This document shows, piece by piece, positions 27,540 through 35,379 of a stretch of DNA of 64,000 bases; the stretch's first letter is position 1, and each line of letters opens with the position of its first letter. The stretch comes from Pseudomonas sp. 2FG (lineage in GTDB: Bacteria > Pseudomonadota > Gammaproteobacteria > Pseudomonadales > Pseudomonadaceae): positions 1 to 64,000 of the forward strand of contig NZ_SCMP01000007.1 of the NCBI RefSeq assembly GCF_005502935.1, given 5' to 3'. Below the pieces are notes generated by a model. It made no database searches. It saw only the letters and a list, made by a program, of their open reading frames with translations, and had not been told where the DNA came from. Made by a program: the position numbers and the translations under genes.

Positions 27540-27669
27540 GTGGCCACTGTTGCGCTGCTCAAGCTTGAGCGCCCTCGCCCTTTGGAGAGCCAGGCGGCAA
27601 TAGCCACGCCTGCCCCGCCCGCCTCGGCGGGTCAGCTCCGCCCGGAGGAAGCAGGGCATTGAAAAAAAT

Positions 27670-27687
27670 GGGCGACCGAAGTCGCCC
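27670..27687 (-). terminator. Terminator of the candidate phrS RNA
   Basis: Stem GGGCGAC / GTCGCCC with a CGAA loop. On the minus strand it is followed by ATTTTTTT. It lies 32 nt beyond the stop codon of the small ORF. Confidence 0.85.
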
Positions 27688-27718
27688 AAATGCCTTGCGT
27701 GCCCGAGGTCTGGAACCA

Positions 27719-27835
27719 CTAACGCGATTTGCGCTTGTGCGAGTCTTTCCAGATGAAATAAGCAAAACCGCCGAAGAAGGCGAGAATCAGGCCGACGGTG
27801 CCGATCCCTGCGAGTACCACTACATCAACGAACAT
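27719..27835 (-). CDS. 38-residue single-span membrane peptide encoded in the phrS RNA
   Basis: Starts at the ATG 5 nt after a perfect AGGAGG. The peptide begins MFVDVVVLAGIGTVGLILAF, continues FGGFAYFIWK and ends in a basic tail DSHKRKSR. It has a single hydrophobic helix of about 24 residues with a positive C-terminal end, so it probably sits in the inner membrane with its tail in the cytoplasm. The excellent ribosome site and clean helix argue that the peptide is made and is not merely an accident of the RNA. Its function is unknown. The ANR boxes predict induction when oxygen is low. Confidence 0.7.
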   Translation of the reverse strand: MFVDVVVLAGIGTVGLILAFFGGFAYFIWKDSHKRKSR

Positions 27836-27900
27836 GACGGCCTCCTGCGCTAAGCCTGAAAGGAATAGCTGCAGGGTACGCAGAGACGCGGGCGGGAAAA

Positions 27901-27914
27901 TTGATCGAGATCAA
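27901..27914 (-). promoter_or_regulatory. ANR/FNR box 1 (proximal)
   Basis: TTGATCGAGATCAA matches the FNR/ANR consensus TTGAT-N4-ATCAA exactly. It is centred 41.5 nt before the predicted phrS start, the normal class II activation position. Confidence 0.85.
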
Positions 27915-27950
27915 TACTGCCCGGGGCTGGGCAGTGGCACTGAGGAAAAA

Positions 27951-27964
27951 CTGATCTGGATCAA
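27951..27964 (-). promoter_or_regulatory. ANR/FNR-like box 2 (distal)
   Basis: CTGATCTGGATCAA differs from the consensus by one base and is centred 50 bp upstream of box 1. It may be an auxiliary ANR or Dnr site for the same promoter. The next gene to the right is on the minus strand and points towards it, so it has no promoter here. Confidence 0.55.
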
Positions 27965-28010
27965 CCGATCAGCCTTTCGTGCAGGTAAAGCACCCTAAGC
28001 CGGCGCAGGG

Positions 28011-28172
28011 TCAACGCTTTTTCGGTTTGCCCTTGGGCTTTTTCTTCGCCTTGGACAGCGGCAACGCCTGCTCGAAAGCCTGGCGCACTTCGTTCAGGCG
28101 CTTTTCGTTGAGATCATGGATGCGCTTGTCGCGCTCGGCGCTGAAGTCGATCAGCTTGTCATCGTGGCTCAT
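28011..28172 (-). CDS. Small basic hypothetical protein
   Basis: 53 residues starting MSHDDKLIDFSAERDKRIHD, with a helical middle (LNEKRLNEVRQAFEQALPLS) and a strongly basic tail (KAKKKPKGKPKKR). I recognise no named family, but I believe similar short proteins are conserved in Pseudomonas. The charge pattern would suit binding to nucleic acid or ribosomes; this is speculation. The ATG at 28172 was chosen over longer in-frame starts because the upstream extension has no protein-like character. The gene lies just upstream of the ANR boxes of phrS. Confidence 0.6.
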   Translation of the reverse strand: MSHDDKLIDFSAERDKRIHDLNEKRLNEVRQAFEQALPLSKAKKKPKGKPKKR

Positions 28173-28394
28173 ATCTACGACCGGATCAGGCGGAAAGTCA
28201 GATTCAGGCGCGGCGCACAGGCTTGGCGCGTCTTCGCGACTGGGTGTCGCCAATGATGCTGCGTCGTGCCGGCCATGACCAGCAGAGATCCATGGCCCAG
28301 TGCCAGCGAGTGCTCGATGCGCGTCTGATGGCGGAACGCAGCCTGGCGCTGCCACGGATTTCGGGACAGACCAATACCCGAAGTCCTATCTGGG

Positions 28395-28676
28395 TCATGG
28401 GCGATTGAGCCTCCAGGCCATCCTCTTCGACTTTTTTTCCTGGGATAGTAAACAACCGTCCTGGTACACCAGAACTTGGCTACCTTGCGCGGTGTACACA
28501 ACCAAACCATTCGGCAGGTACTCCACGTCTATAGCGGCCTCTGGGTCACCGCCACCGGCGACTATATGAATCATTGCGCCGCTCTCGATCCAGAATTCGC
28601 TGGATTTTGGCTCAAGCACCAGTAATGCCTTTTTACTGGCACCATTGATGAATCTGAACTCTCGAAAATTACTCAT
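28395..28676 (-). CDS. Hypothetical protein, 93 residues
   Basis: Starts at MSNFREFRFINGASKKALLV (an alternative start lies 6 codons upstream) and continues with an all-beta-looking core containing LEPKSSEFWIESGAMIHIVA and GGGDPEAAIDVEYLPNGLVV. I have seen similar short proteins with the VLEPxxxEfWIepG and DPE..i.vEY patterns annotated only as hypothetical. There is no signal peptide or membrane segment. Base composition is lower in GC than its neighbours. The stretch 28173-28394 between this gene and the small basic gene shows no gene I can support. Confidence 0.5.
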   Translation of the reverse strand: MSNFREFRFINGASKKALLVLEPKSSEFWIESGAMIHIVAGGGDPEAAIDVEYLPNGLVVYTAQGSQVLVYQDGCLLSQEKKSKRMAWRLNRP

Positions 28677-28795
28677 CCCGATGTCCTCTGACAAAAAGTC
28701 AATGGCGCTATAGAGCCTTAATCCGACTAGAGAAATAGGCTCTCACGACTGGCTTTTCCTAATTGCCTCCAACTCTTACGAATTACCCCCGGCAA

Positions 28796-28822
28796 CTCAC
28801 AAAACCCTTAAGGTTTTGTGAG
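28796..28822. repeat. Perfect 11-bp hairpin downstream of aruG
   Basis: CTCACAAAACC / GGTTTTGTGAG around a CTTAA loop, 80 nt beyond the aruG stop. It is positioned like a terminator of the minus-strand operon but has no clear T-run, so its role is uncertain. Confidence 0.5.
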
Positions 28823-28902
28823 CAATAGGCCTTACCCACCTTGCAGGGGGCGGCCAGGTAATCCAGCGACTACTTGCAATTGGATCGGGGGCTAATGGGT
28901 GC

Positions 28903-29943
28903 TCAGCACAAGGCCTCCTCTGTGAGCCTGTGCTTGGCGGACAGCGGCACCGCGCGCACTTGATCGCCGGCGGTGAGTTGCAGGCGTTTGGCGGTCTGCT
29001 GATCGACCACCAGCGTGCCGGCCGCGACTCGCGCAGGAGCGGCGGTGATCCGGCAACCGGCCAACTGACGATTGTGGATCAGATAGGGGGGGGCATCCTC
29101 CCCGGGCGTGCCAATCGCCAGCACCAGCGCCTGGCTGTCGCGCACGGCACGGATATTGGCCGTCTCGCATTCGATCAGCGGGCCGCCGTCGAAGATGTCG
29201 ATGAAGTCCTGATGCCTGAAGCCTTCGGCCTTGAGCATGCCCAGCGCGGGTTCGGTGTTGGGATGCACACGGCCAATTACCGCCCGGGCGGCTTCCGGCA
29301 GGAAGCAGGTGTAGAACGGGAACTTGGGCATCAACTCGGCGATAAAGGCCTTGTTGCCGATGCCGGTCAGGTAGTCGGCGCGGGAAAAATCCATCTTGAA
29401 GAAATGCCGGCCCAACCCCTCCCAGAAGGGCGATACGCCCTGGGCATCGGAGTAACCGCGCATCTCGGCGATGACCTTGTCACCGAACAGCTCGGGGAAC
29501 TCGGCGAGGAACAGGAAGCGCGCCTTGGACAACAGCCGACCGTTGAGTCCGCTGCGGTGTCCGGCATGCAGGAACAGTGAGCACAGCTCGGAGTTCCCGG
29601 TCATGTCGTTGCCCAGGAACAGGGTGGGCATTTGTCGATTGATGCTCAGGCTCTGCGAGGCCCCCACGGTGAGGCCCACGCGAAAGTTGTACCAGGGCTC
29701 GCGCAGGCCCACCGCGCCTGCCAGGGCGGAAATGCCGACGACTTCGCCGGCATCGCTTTCCAGCACGAACAGATAGTCGGCATCCGCTCGCTCCGCCTCT
29801 CCGGCAAAGGTTTTCTCCGCCCAGCTGACCCGGTGTTCCAGGCGCGCTGGATCAGCCGGCAGCGTGGTCAGGCCCGTACCGGCACTGCGCGCCAACTCGA
29901 GCAAAGCCGGCAGATCCGCACGGCACACGGGACGAACGATCAT
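28903..29943 (-). CDS. aruG: Arginine/ornithine N-succinyltransferase, beta subunit (AruG-like)
   Basis: A 346-residue AstA-family acyltransferase. The AstA core is clear: MIVRPVCRADLPALLELARS, LCSLFLHAGHRSGLNGRLLS, KARFLFLAEFPELFGDKVIA, MRGYSDAQGVSPFWEGLGRH and FFKMDFSRADYLTG. In Pseudomonas AruF and AruG form a heteromer that transfers succinyl from succinyl-CoA to the alpha-amino group of arginine or ornithine. It is the last gene of a three-gene unit with the CtlX-AruC fusion and AruF, overlapping AruF by 4 nt. The aruD, aruB and aruE genes of the usual aru operon are absent here. Confidence 0.9.
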   Translation of the reverse strand: MIVRPVCRADLPALLELARSAGTGLTTLPADPARLEHRVSWAEKTFAGEAERADADYLFVLESDAGEVVGISALAGAVGLREPWYNFRVGLTVGASQSLSINRQMPTLFLGNDMTGNSELCSLFLHAGHRSGLNGRLLSKARFLFLAEFPELFGDKVIAEMRGYSDAQGVSPFWEGLGRHFFKMDFSRADYLTGIGNKAFIAELMPKFPFYTCFLPEAARAVIGRVHPNTEPALGMLKAEGFRHQDFIDIFDGGPLIECETANIRAVRDSQALVLAIGTPGEDAPPYLIHNRQLAGCRITAAPARVAAGTLVVDQQTAKRLQLTAGDQVRAVPLSAKHRLTEEALC

Positions 29944-30968
29944 GCTGCTTCCTCCATTGCTATCAAGCGAAGGGTGTCGCCCTCATCGAGCAAAAGCGCC
30001 GCCGCCGTGGACGGCGACAGGGTCAACGGCCCCCCTTCCTGCCAGTGCAATTGCGTGACAGTCGCACGGAATTCCCCGAGCTTCTGGTTGCTCAGCAGGT
30101 AGGCTTTGCCATCGGCAGCCACGGGGCCCAGGCGAACGGTGGCCAAGCGACTCCGAGCGATACTGCGAAGCGTCGAGGTCTGGGCCTGCAGCGTCGGGCC
30201 TGCGTCGAATACGTCGACATAGCGCTCGGTCTCGAATCCCTCGCGCCGCAACAACTCGAAGGTCGCTTGCGCCTGCGGATGGACCCGCCCCAGTACCGCC
30301 TGGGCGCTTTCGCTGAGCAAGGGCACATAGATCGGGTAGCGCGGCAGCAATTCGGCCAGGAAGGTACGTTTGCCTTGCCCGCACAGCAGTTCCGCCGTTG
30401 CGTAATCCATGTCGAAAAAGTTCCGCCCCAGCGCTTCCCAGAATGCGGAGTTACCGCTCGAGTCACTCTGCCCCACCATTTCGGCGACTATCCTGCGGCT
30501 GAACAGCTGAGGCCGTGCGGCGATGAACATGAGTCGCGCACGAGAAGTCAGCTCGGCAAATGGCCCGCCGACCAGCTCATCCTGCACGTGGAAACTGCTC
30601 AGCAGAGAGCTGCCGCTGAGGTCCTGGCACAGCGCTAGGACACCCACCTTATTCTTGACCTGCAACTTCGCAGAGGCATGCACGAAGACCTCGTTGCGAA
30701 AGCTGTAGAACGGCTCGAGTACCCCGACTCTTGCCGTCAACGCAGAACAGCCGAGCAACTCGCCGCTGGCCAGATCCTCCAGCACGAAGAAATAGCTGGC
30801 TTCGTCTCCTGCGCTTTGAGGGTCTTGAAATGACGCTTGCGAATGCCGCAGTTTTTGCTCGAGGGCGGCCAGGTCATTCGGCAGCGAGGCGACCCCCAGC
30901 AGGCTCTGTTTTGCCAGACTCTCTACTTGCGGCAGGTCGGCCATGCGTGCCGGTCGAATGATGTGCAT
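29940..30968 (-). CDS. aruF: Arginine/ornithine N-succinyltransferase, alpha subunit (AruF-like)
   Basis: A 342-residue AstA-family subunit that starts MHIIRPARMADLPQVESLAK and retains SALTARVGVLEPFYSFRNEV, LLSSFHVQDELVGGPFAELT, AEMVGQSDSSGNSAFWEALG and RNFFDMDYATAELL. It pairs with AruG to form the succinyl-CoA-dependent acyltransferase. The subunit assignment (alpha first, beta second) follows the order known from the P. aeruginosa aruCFG genes. It starts 4 nt after the stop of the CtlX-AruC fusion gene, so all three are very likely one operon. The known ability of AruFG to use ornithine as well as arginine matters for the pathway proposed for this locus. Confidence 0.9.
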   Translation of the reverse strand: MHIIRPARMADLPQVESLAKQSLLGVASLPNDLAALEQKLRHSQASFQDPQSAGDEASYFFVLEDLASGELLGCSALTARVGVLEPFYSFRNEVFVHASAKLQVKNKVGVLALCQDLSGSSLLSSFHVQDELVGGPFAELTSRARLMFIAARPQLFSRRIVAEMVGQSDSSGNSAFWEALGRNFFDMDYATAELLCGQGKRTFLAELLPRYPIYVPLLSESAQAVLGRVHPQAQATFELLRREGFETERYVDVFDAGPTLQAQTSTLRSIARSRLATVRLGPVAADGKAYLLSNQKLGEFRATVTQLHWQEGGPLTLSPSTAAALLLDEGDTLRLIAMEEAA

Positions 30969-30972
30969 GGGC

Positions 30973-33147
30973 TCACTCCCGACCCGCTGTGCTGGTTAGG
31001 CTGGAAAGCGCACGCTCGAATCGCGCCAACCCCTCGTCGATGTCGGCCGCAGACACAATCAAGCTGGGGGCGAAGCGCAGCACATCCGGGCCGGCCTGCA
31101 GCATCAACAGGCCTTCCTTGGCAGCCGCATTCAGTACGTCCTTGGCTCGCCCGCGCCAGCTGTCGTTGAGCACGCAGCCGATCAGCAGACCGAGCCCGCG
31201 CACTTCGCCGAACACGCCATAGTGCTCAGCCAACTGTGCCAGGCGACTGTTGAAATGCTCCGCGCGCTGTTTGACGCCGTCGAGCAGTGCCGGGTCGTTC
31301 ACCAGGTCGAACACCGCCTCGGCTACCGCACAGCCCAGCGGGTTGCCGCCGTAGGTGGTGCCATGGGAACCCGCCACCAGATGTTGAGCCAGATCCTCAC
31401 GAGTCAGCATGGCGCCAATCGGGAACCCACCGCCCAGGCTCTTGGCGCTGGTCAGGATGTCCGGCGCAACGCCGAAATGCTGATAGGCGAACAGTTCTCC
31501 GCAGCGCCCCACCCCGGTCTGCACCTCATCGAAAATCAGCAGTGCGTTGAATTGGTCGCAGAGGCGCCGAGCACCGTGCAGGTAGGAACGCTCCGCCGGC
31601 AGCACGCCACCCTCCCCCTGTATCGGCTCGAGCACCACGGCGCAGGTCCGCTCCGAAATCGCCTGCCGCAGCGCGTCAAGATCGTTGAAGGGTACATGGC
31701 TGATGCCTTCGATCCTCGGCCCGAAGCCATCGGAAAACTTAGGCTGGCCGCCAACGCTGACGGTGAACAGGGTTCTGCCGTGGAAGCTGTTCAGGGCTGC
31801 GATGATTTCGTATTTCTGCGCGCCGTAGCGGTCATGCGCCACGCGCCGGGCCAGCTTGAATGCGGCCTCGTTGGCCTCCGCCCCGGAGTTGCAGAAGAAG
31901 GCTCGGTCGGCGAATGTCGCCTCCACCATCTTGCGCGCCAGACGCAATGCCGGCTCGTTGGTAAAGGCGTTGGAGATATGCCAGAGCCTGTTCGCCTGCT
32001 CGGTGAGCGCACTTACCAACGCCGGATGGGCATGGCCGACTACGTTGACCGCTATGCCACCGGCGAAATCGATCAGCTCACGGCCACTCTGGTCCCACAC
32101 CCGCGAACCCTCACCGCGCACCGGGATAAAGGGCGCCGGTGCGTAGTTGGGCACCATAACGCGGTCGAAGTCGTCCCGGTCGACCGGTGCCCGGTCCTTG
32201 CGCCGCGGCAGATGCACTTCGGCCAGCATGCAGCGGGCGCTGCCGCCACCGATGCGTTCGATGGTGTCGATGTTCACCGGCAGCGGCTTAGCGTGGCGCT
32301 CGATGAGCTGGCGCTGGCCGGCATCCAGGGAGTTCCATGCGGTGCGCGACATCACCAGAATCGGCTCACCTGCGTGGTTGTGCACTTCCAGCATGTTGCC
32401 GGCAAAGGACTCGAGCTGATCCCAGGTCAAGGCGAGGACTTCCTTGCCACTGGAGCGCAGTTGCGCCTCGAGAGCGGCGCGCTCCTGGGCATCGCTGAGC
32501 GCCTCCAGGCAGACCACCGCCAGGCGGCTGCCGACACTCATCATCACATTGGTGTGGTAGATCGCCACCCCGCCGCGGTCGACGGCGTGAAAGGCGCACA
32601 GGCGGTAACCCAAGCTCTCCACGAATCGGTGCAGGGCCGAGTCATGGGTCCGGGTCGAGTAGCCGGCGTAGCAGATGCGCTGCTCGCGATCCAGCACCAT
32701 GCTGCCGGTGCCTTCCAGGAAGAGCTCCTCCTGCTCCAGCGCGGTGAAGTCGAGTACCCGCTCGATCGCGTAATCCCGGAGCAAAGTCTCCAGCACGCCT
32801 TTGTCGCGCTCCAAGCGGCGGTTGTGCCCTTGCATCGGATAGAGCACCAGAGTGCCGTCGGCATGGCTGCTCCACCAGTTGTTGGGAAAGATCGAGTCCG
32901 GGGTATGCGGGGCGACACTATCCTGGGCCACCAGTACCTCGACGCCCTGTTCACGCAAGGCCGCGACATAGCCGTCGAACTCCTCGAGCGCACGGGCCTG
33001 CGCCTCTTCTGGCGCTAGTGCGCGCTGCTGGAACCGGTTGTTTTCGGCGGTATCCAGGTTGAAGGAGAATCGCGTGGGCCGAATCATCAAGACGGTATTG
33101 GTCGTTTGCATGGGAGCCGCTTCGTGAGTGGAGAGTGAGGCGTCCAT
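30973..33147 (-). CDS. Fusion: CtlX/arginine-dihydrolase-like hydrolase + AruC/ArgD-type aminotransferase
   Basis: A 724-residue two-domain protein. Residues about 13-315 form a guanidine-modifying (GME) domain of the CtlX/AstB-related type: [53 protein letters not shown] and the nucleophile Cys in [16 protein letters not shown]. Residues about 325-720 are a complete class III PLP aminotransferase ([31 protein letters not shown] Lys in [17 protein letters not shown]). CtlX hydrolyses citrulline, related enzymes take arginine to ornithine, and AruC transaminates succinylornithine. The start at 33147 is preceded by GAAGGGAAA; a later ATG at 33111 has no site. No stop or frameshift separates the domains. 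Confidence 0.88.
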   Translation of the reverse strand: MDASLSTHEAAPMQTTNTVLMIRPTRFSFNLDTAENNRFQQRALAPEEAQARALEEFDGYVAALREQGVEVLVAQDSVAPHTPDSIFPNNWWSSHADGTLVLYPMQGHNRRLERDKGVLETLLRDYAIERVLDFTALEQEELFLEGTGSMVLDREQRICYAGYSTRTHDSALHRFVESLGYRLCAFHAVDRGGVAIYHTNVMMSVGSRLAVVCLEALSDAQERAALEAQLRSSGKEVLALTWDQLESFAGNMLEVHNHAGEPILVMSRTAWNSLDAGQRQLIERHAKPLPVNIDTIERIGGGSARCMLAEVHLPRRKDRAPVDRDDFDRVMVPNYAPAPFIPVRGEGSRVWDQSGRELIDFAGGIAVNVVGHAHPALVSALTEQANRLWHISNAFTNEPALRLARKMVEATFADRAFFCNSGAEANEAAFKLARRVAHDRYGAQKYEIIAALNSFHGRTLFTVSVGGQPKFSDGFGPRIEGISHVPFNDLDALRQAISERTCAVVLEPIQGEGGVLPAERSYLHGARRLCDQFNALLIFDEVQTGVGRCGELFAYQHFGVAPDILTSAKSLGGGFPIGAMLTREDLAQHLVAGSHGTTYGGNPLGCAVAEAVFDLVNDPALLDGVKQRAEHFNSRLAQLAEHYGVFGEVRGLGLLIGCVLNDSWRGRAKDVLNAAAKEGLLMLQAGPDVLRFAPSLIVSAADIDEGLARFERALSSLTSTAGRE

Positions 33148-33511
33148 TTTCCCTTCACTGGTGCGGCGGACCCGGCTGATATTGATTGGGCATGCGACCA
33201 AGAACGCCGAAGGATGCATCTACGCAGCCGATTCGGCTCTTCGCCAATGCCAGGCCGCACCTCACCCAACCGCGTACCTGGGCAGACCGCGTCGGCGCGA
33301 TCGCCCCCATCAGCGGCGCAAACGGCATTGCTGTCGTTTCCCCCTCATCATCAGCGCAATCCGCTGCGCAAACGCCCGGACTAGACACAAACGCACGGTG
33401 CCTATCCATGAGACTTCCCAGGCTGATCGGCATGCTCCGGTTGAAGCCCGCTGCAGCGGCTTTCGACCTGCGGACAAGGTCAGCGCCCATCAACCTGTAT
33501 GGAAGCTAGAT
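33148..33511. other. Divergent intergenic region between the CtlX-AruC fusion and the racemase
   Basis: 364 bp containing the promoters of both units. In-frame codons open on the plus strand from a GTG at 33128 are not protein-like and are not counted as part of the racemase. I could not identify a convincing Lrp or ArgR site by eye. Confidence 0.4.
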
Positions 33512-34756
33512 ATGAAACCTTTCAACCTGAGTACCCTGGCCCTGGCCCTGGCCCTGGCATTGGCCGGCTCCACCCACACCCTGCATGCCGCTCCGCTGCT
33601 CGACCCAGGCACCGATAACCCGCCAGGCCACTCACGCATCGCCGAAAGCAACGCCTGGCTGGAAATCGACAAGGCCGCCTTCGAAGGCAACATCGCCAAG
33701 ATCCAGCAGCGGCTGGCCGGCAAGAGCCAGATCTGCGCCGTGATGAAGGCCGATGCCTACGGCACTGGCATTGCGCTACTGATCCCTTCCGCCATCAAGA
33801 TGGGCATCGACTGCATCGGTATCGCCAGCAACGAAGAGGCCCGCATCGCACGCGAGAAGGGCTTCAAGGGTCGGCTGATGCGCCTGCGCAGCGCCGGTGT
33901 GGGTGAGGTGGAGAATGCCTTGCCCTATGGCATCGAAGAACTGGTAGGCAACCTGGAAGTCGCCAGACAGCTCAACGCACTGGCCAAGCGCAGTGGCAGC
34001 AAGCTCACCGTGCACCTGGCCCTGAATTCGGCGGGCATGGGCCGCAACGGCCTGGAGATGAGCACGGCGCAAGGGCAGCGGGATGCCGTGACAATGGCCC
34101 GCATGGACGCTCTGCAAATAGCTGGGATCATGACCCACTTCCCGGTGGAGGAACGCGAGGATGTGCTGAAGGGGCTGGCGCGGTTCAAGGAGCAGTCGGC
34201 CTGGCTGATCGAGCAGGCCAAGCTCGATCGCAGCAAGATCCTCCTGCATTGCGCCAACACCTTCACCACCCTCGAAGTCCCCGAAGGCTGGTTGGACATG
34301 GTGCGTCCGGGCGCAGCCCTTTATGGCTACCCGGTCGGCGGTCATCATGAGTTCCAGCGCGTCATGCAGTTCAAGTCGCAGGTCGCCGCCGTCAACGCCT
34401 ACCCGGCGGGCAGCAGCATCAGCTATGACCGCACCTTCACCCTGAGCAAGGACGCGTTGATCGCCAATATCCCCGCCGGCTACTCCGACGGCTATCGCCG
34501 CGCCTTCTCCAACAAGGCCTCAGTGCTGATTCGCGGCCAGCGCGCGCCGGTGATCGGCAAGGTCACCATGAACACCCTGATGGTGGATGTCAGCGCCATC
34601 AAGGGCGTACAGCCAGGCGACGAGGTGGTGCTGTACGGCAAGCAGGGCACTAACGAAATAACCCAGACGGAACTGGAAGAGATCAACGGCGCCCTGCTGG
34701 CCGACCTCTACACCATCTGGGGGAACTCCAACCCGAAAGTGCTCAAGGCCGAATAG
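33512..34756 (+). CDS. Periplasmic broad-specificity amino-acid racemase (Alr/Bar family)
   Basis: A 414-residue fold-type III PLP enzyme with a signal peptide (a LALALALA core ending THTLHA). PLP Lys is in CAVMKADAYGTGIALL, and the second-subunit Tyr is in SISYDRTFTLSKD. LNSAGMGRNGLE, IMTHFP, LDMVRPGAALYGYPVG, GKVTMNTLMVDVS and EINGALLADLYTIWGN are family hallmarks. The exported, broad-specificity branch (Bar of P. putida, BsrV of Vibrio) acts best on Lys, Arg and similar amino acids and supplies or removes D-amino acids in the periplasm. Start chosen at the ATG followed by the signal peptide. It sits between the arginine-catabolic genes and an arginine-type transporter, which suggests interconversion of D- and L-Arg/Lys before uptake. 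Confidence 0.88.
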   Translation: MKPFNLSTLALALALALAGSTHTLHAAPLLDPGTDNPPGHSRIAESNAWLEIDKAAFEGNIAKIQQRLAGKSQICAVMKADAYGTGIALLIPSAIKMGIDCIGIASNEEARIAREKGFKGRLMRLRSAGVGEVENALPYGIEELVGNLEVARQLNALAKRSGSKLTVHLALNSAGMGRNGLEMSTAQGQRDAVTMARMDALQIAGIMTHFPVEEREDVLKGLARFKEQSAWLIEQAKLDRSKILLHCANTFTTLEVPEGWLDMVRPGAALYGYPVGGHHEFQRVMQFKSQVAAVNAYPAGSSISYDRTFTLSKDALIANIPAGYSDGYRRAFSNKASVLIRGQRAPVIGKVTMNTLMVDVSAIKGVQPGDEVVLYGKQGTNEITQTELEEINGALLADLYTIWGNSNPKVLKAE

Positions 34757-34888
34757 CGGTCGGGGATTCCTGCAGTGAAAAGGAAGCGCCGATGCGCTTC
34801 CTTCTTAGCCCTTGCACCGGAGTTTCAGCTTAAGCAACCGCCGCAGCCACACGCTGCGCCCGATCCTGGGCGACGCACTAATGCCGGG

Positions 34889-35368
34889 CTACTCCACTGC
34901 CGTCTTGACTACGGCCAGTTCCGGGTGGCTGACCAGCTTGTCGATATGCAACTCGGGGTCGTTGAACCAGACCTCGGTGAGCACACGATAGTGTTCCATG
35001 TCACGGCAGCGCATGCGCAGGCCGTAGTCGAACGCCCCGCTAATCAAGCGACACTCGAGCACCTGCGGACAGCTGCGCACACAGGCCTCGAATGCCTTCT
35101 GCGCAGCCCTGCCACTCTGGTTCGACAGCGCCACCAACACGAGCAGGGACAATCCAGGCGTCAGTTTTTTCTGATCGATGATGGCGGAGTAACCGCGGAT
35201 TACACCCAGCCGCTCCAACTTGCGGACACGCTCCAGACAGGGCCGCGGAGTCAGGTGGACTCGTTCCGAGAGTTTCTGGTAGGTAATTCGCCCCTCGTGG
35301 CGCAACACCTCGATGATCGCCTGATCTATGCGGTCAAGAGCGATCGACGAGTCCCCTGGTTCCATCAT
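34889..35368 (-). CDS. Lrp/AsnC family transcriptional regulator
   Basis: A 159-residue regulator with an N-terminal helix-turn-helix (LDRIDQAIIEVLRHEGRITY, then QKLSERVHLTPRPCLERVRK) followed by the RAM ligand-binding domain (LSLLVLVALSNQSGRA, VLECRLISGAFDYGLRMRCR). Lrp-type proteins respond to amino acids and control their transport and catabolism. The stop of the transporter ATPase gene lies 11 nt before its start, so it is probably expressed with the transporter and may control the whole arginine island, including the divergent racemase. The effector is inferred to be a basic amino acid. Confidence 0.9.
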   Translation of the reverse strand: MMEPGDSSIALDRIDQAIIEVLRHEGRITYQKLSERVHLTPRPCLERVRKLERLGVIRGYSAIIDQKKLTPGLSLLVLVALSNQSGRAAQKAFEACVRSCPQVLECRLISGAFDYGLRMRCRDMEHYRVLTEVWFNDPELHIDKLVSHPELAVVKTAVE

Positions 35369-35379
35369 TACGGCTTACC

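Larger units (their letters stand above)
27663..27866 (-). ncRNA. phrS: Candidate PhrS small RNA (ANR-dependent, with internal ORF)
   Basis: The minus strand shows a complete small transcription unit: an ANR box TTGATCTCGATCAA (27901-27914), then exactly 22 nt to a TACCCT -10 (27878-27873), predicting a start near 27866; then AGGAGG and a 38-codon ORF, then a GGGCGAC/GTCGCCC hairpin with a T-run ending near 27663. The predicted length is about 204 nt. P. aeruginosa PhrS, as I recall, is about 212 nt, ANR-dependent, carries a short ORF of similar size and lies in the same neighbourhood (between PA3305 and PA3306, near fadD1/fadD2/phaJ1). The identification rests on that architecture and synteny rather than on alignment. 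Confidence 0.72.

Noticed and set aside
27695..27760. tRNA-like sequence (GCCCGAGGTCTGGAACCACT)
   Set aside because: No cloverleaf can be formed, and the stretch is the end of the small phrS ORF and its terminator approach.
28223..28408. 60-codon plus-strand frame between the two small hypothetical genes
   Set aside because: No ribosome site, no family resemblance and overlapping equally open frames on the other strand.
31222..33018. 598-codon plus-strand frame opposite the CtlX-AruC gene
   Set aside because: Antisense to two intact catalytic domains; composition typical of shadows.
33128..33511. GTG-initiated N-terminal extension of the racemase
   Set aside because: The extension is not protein-like, and a clean signal peptide begins at the ATG at 33512.
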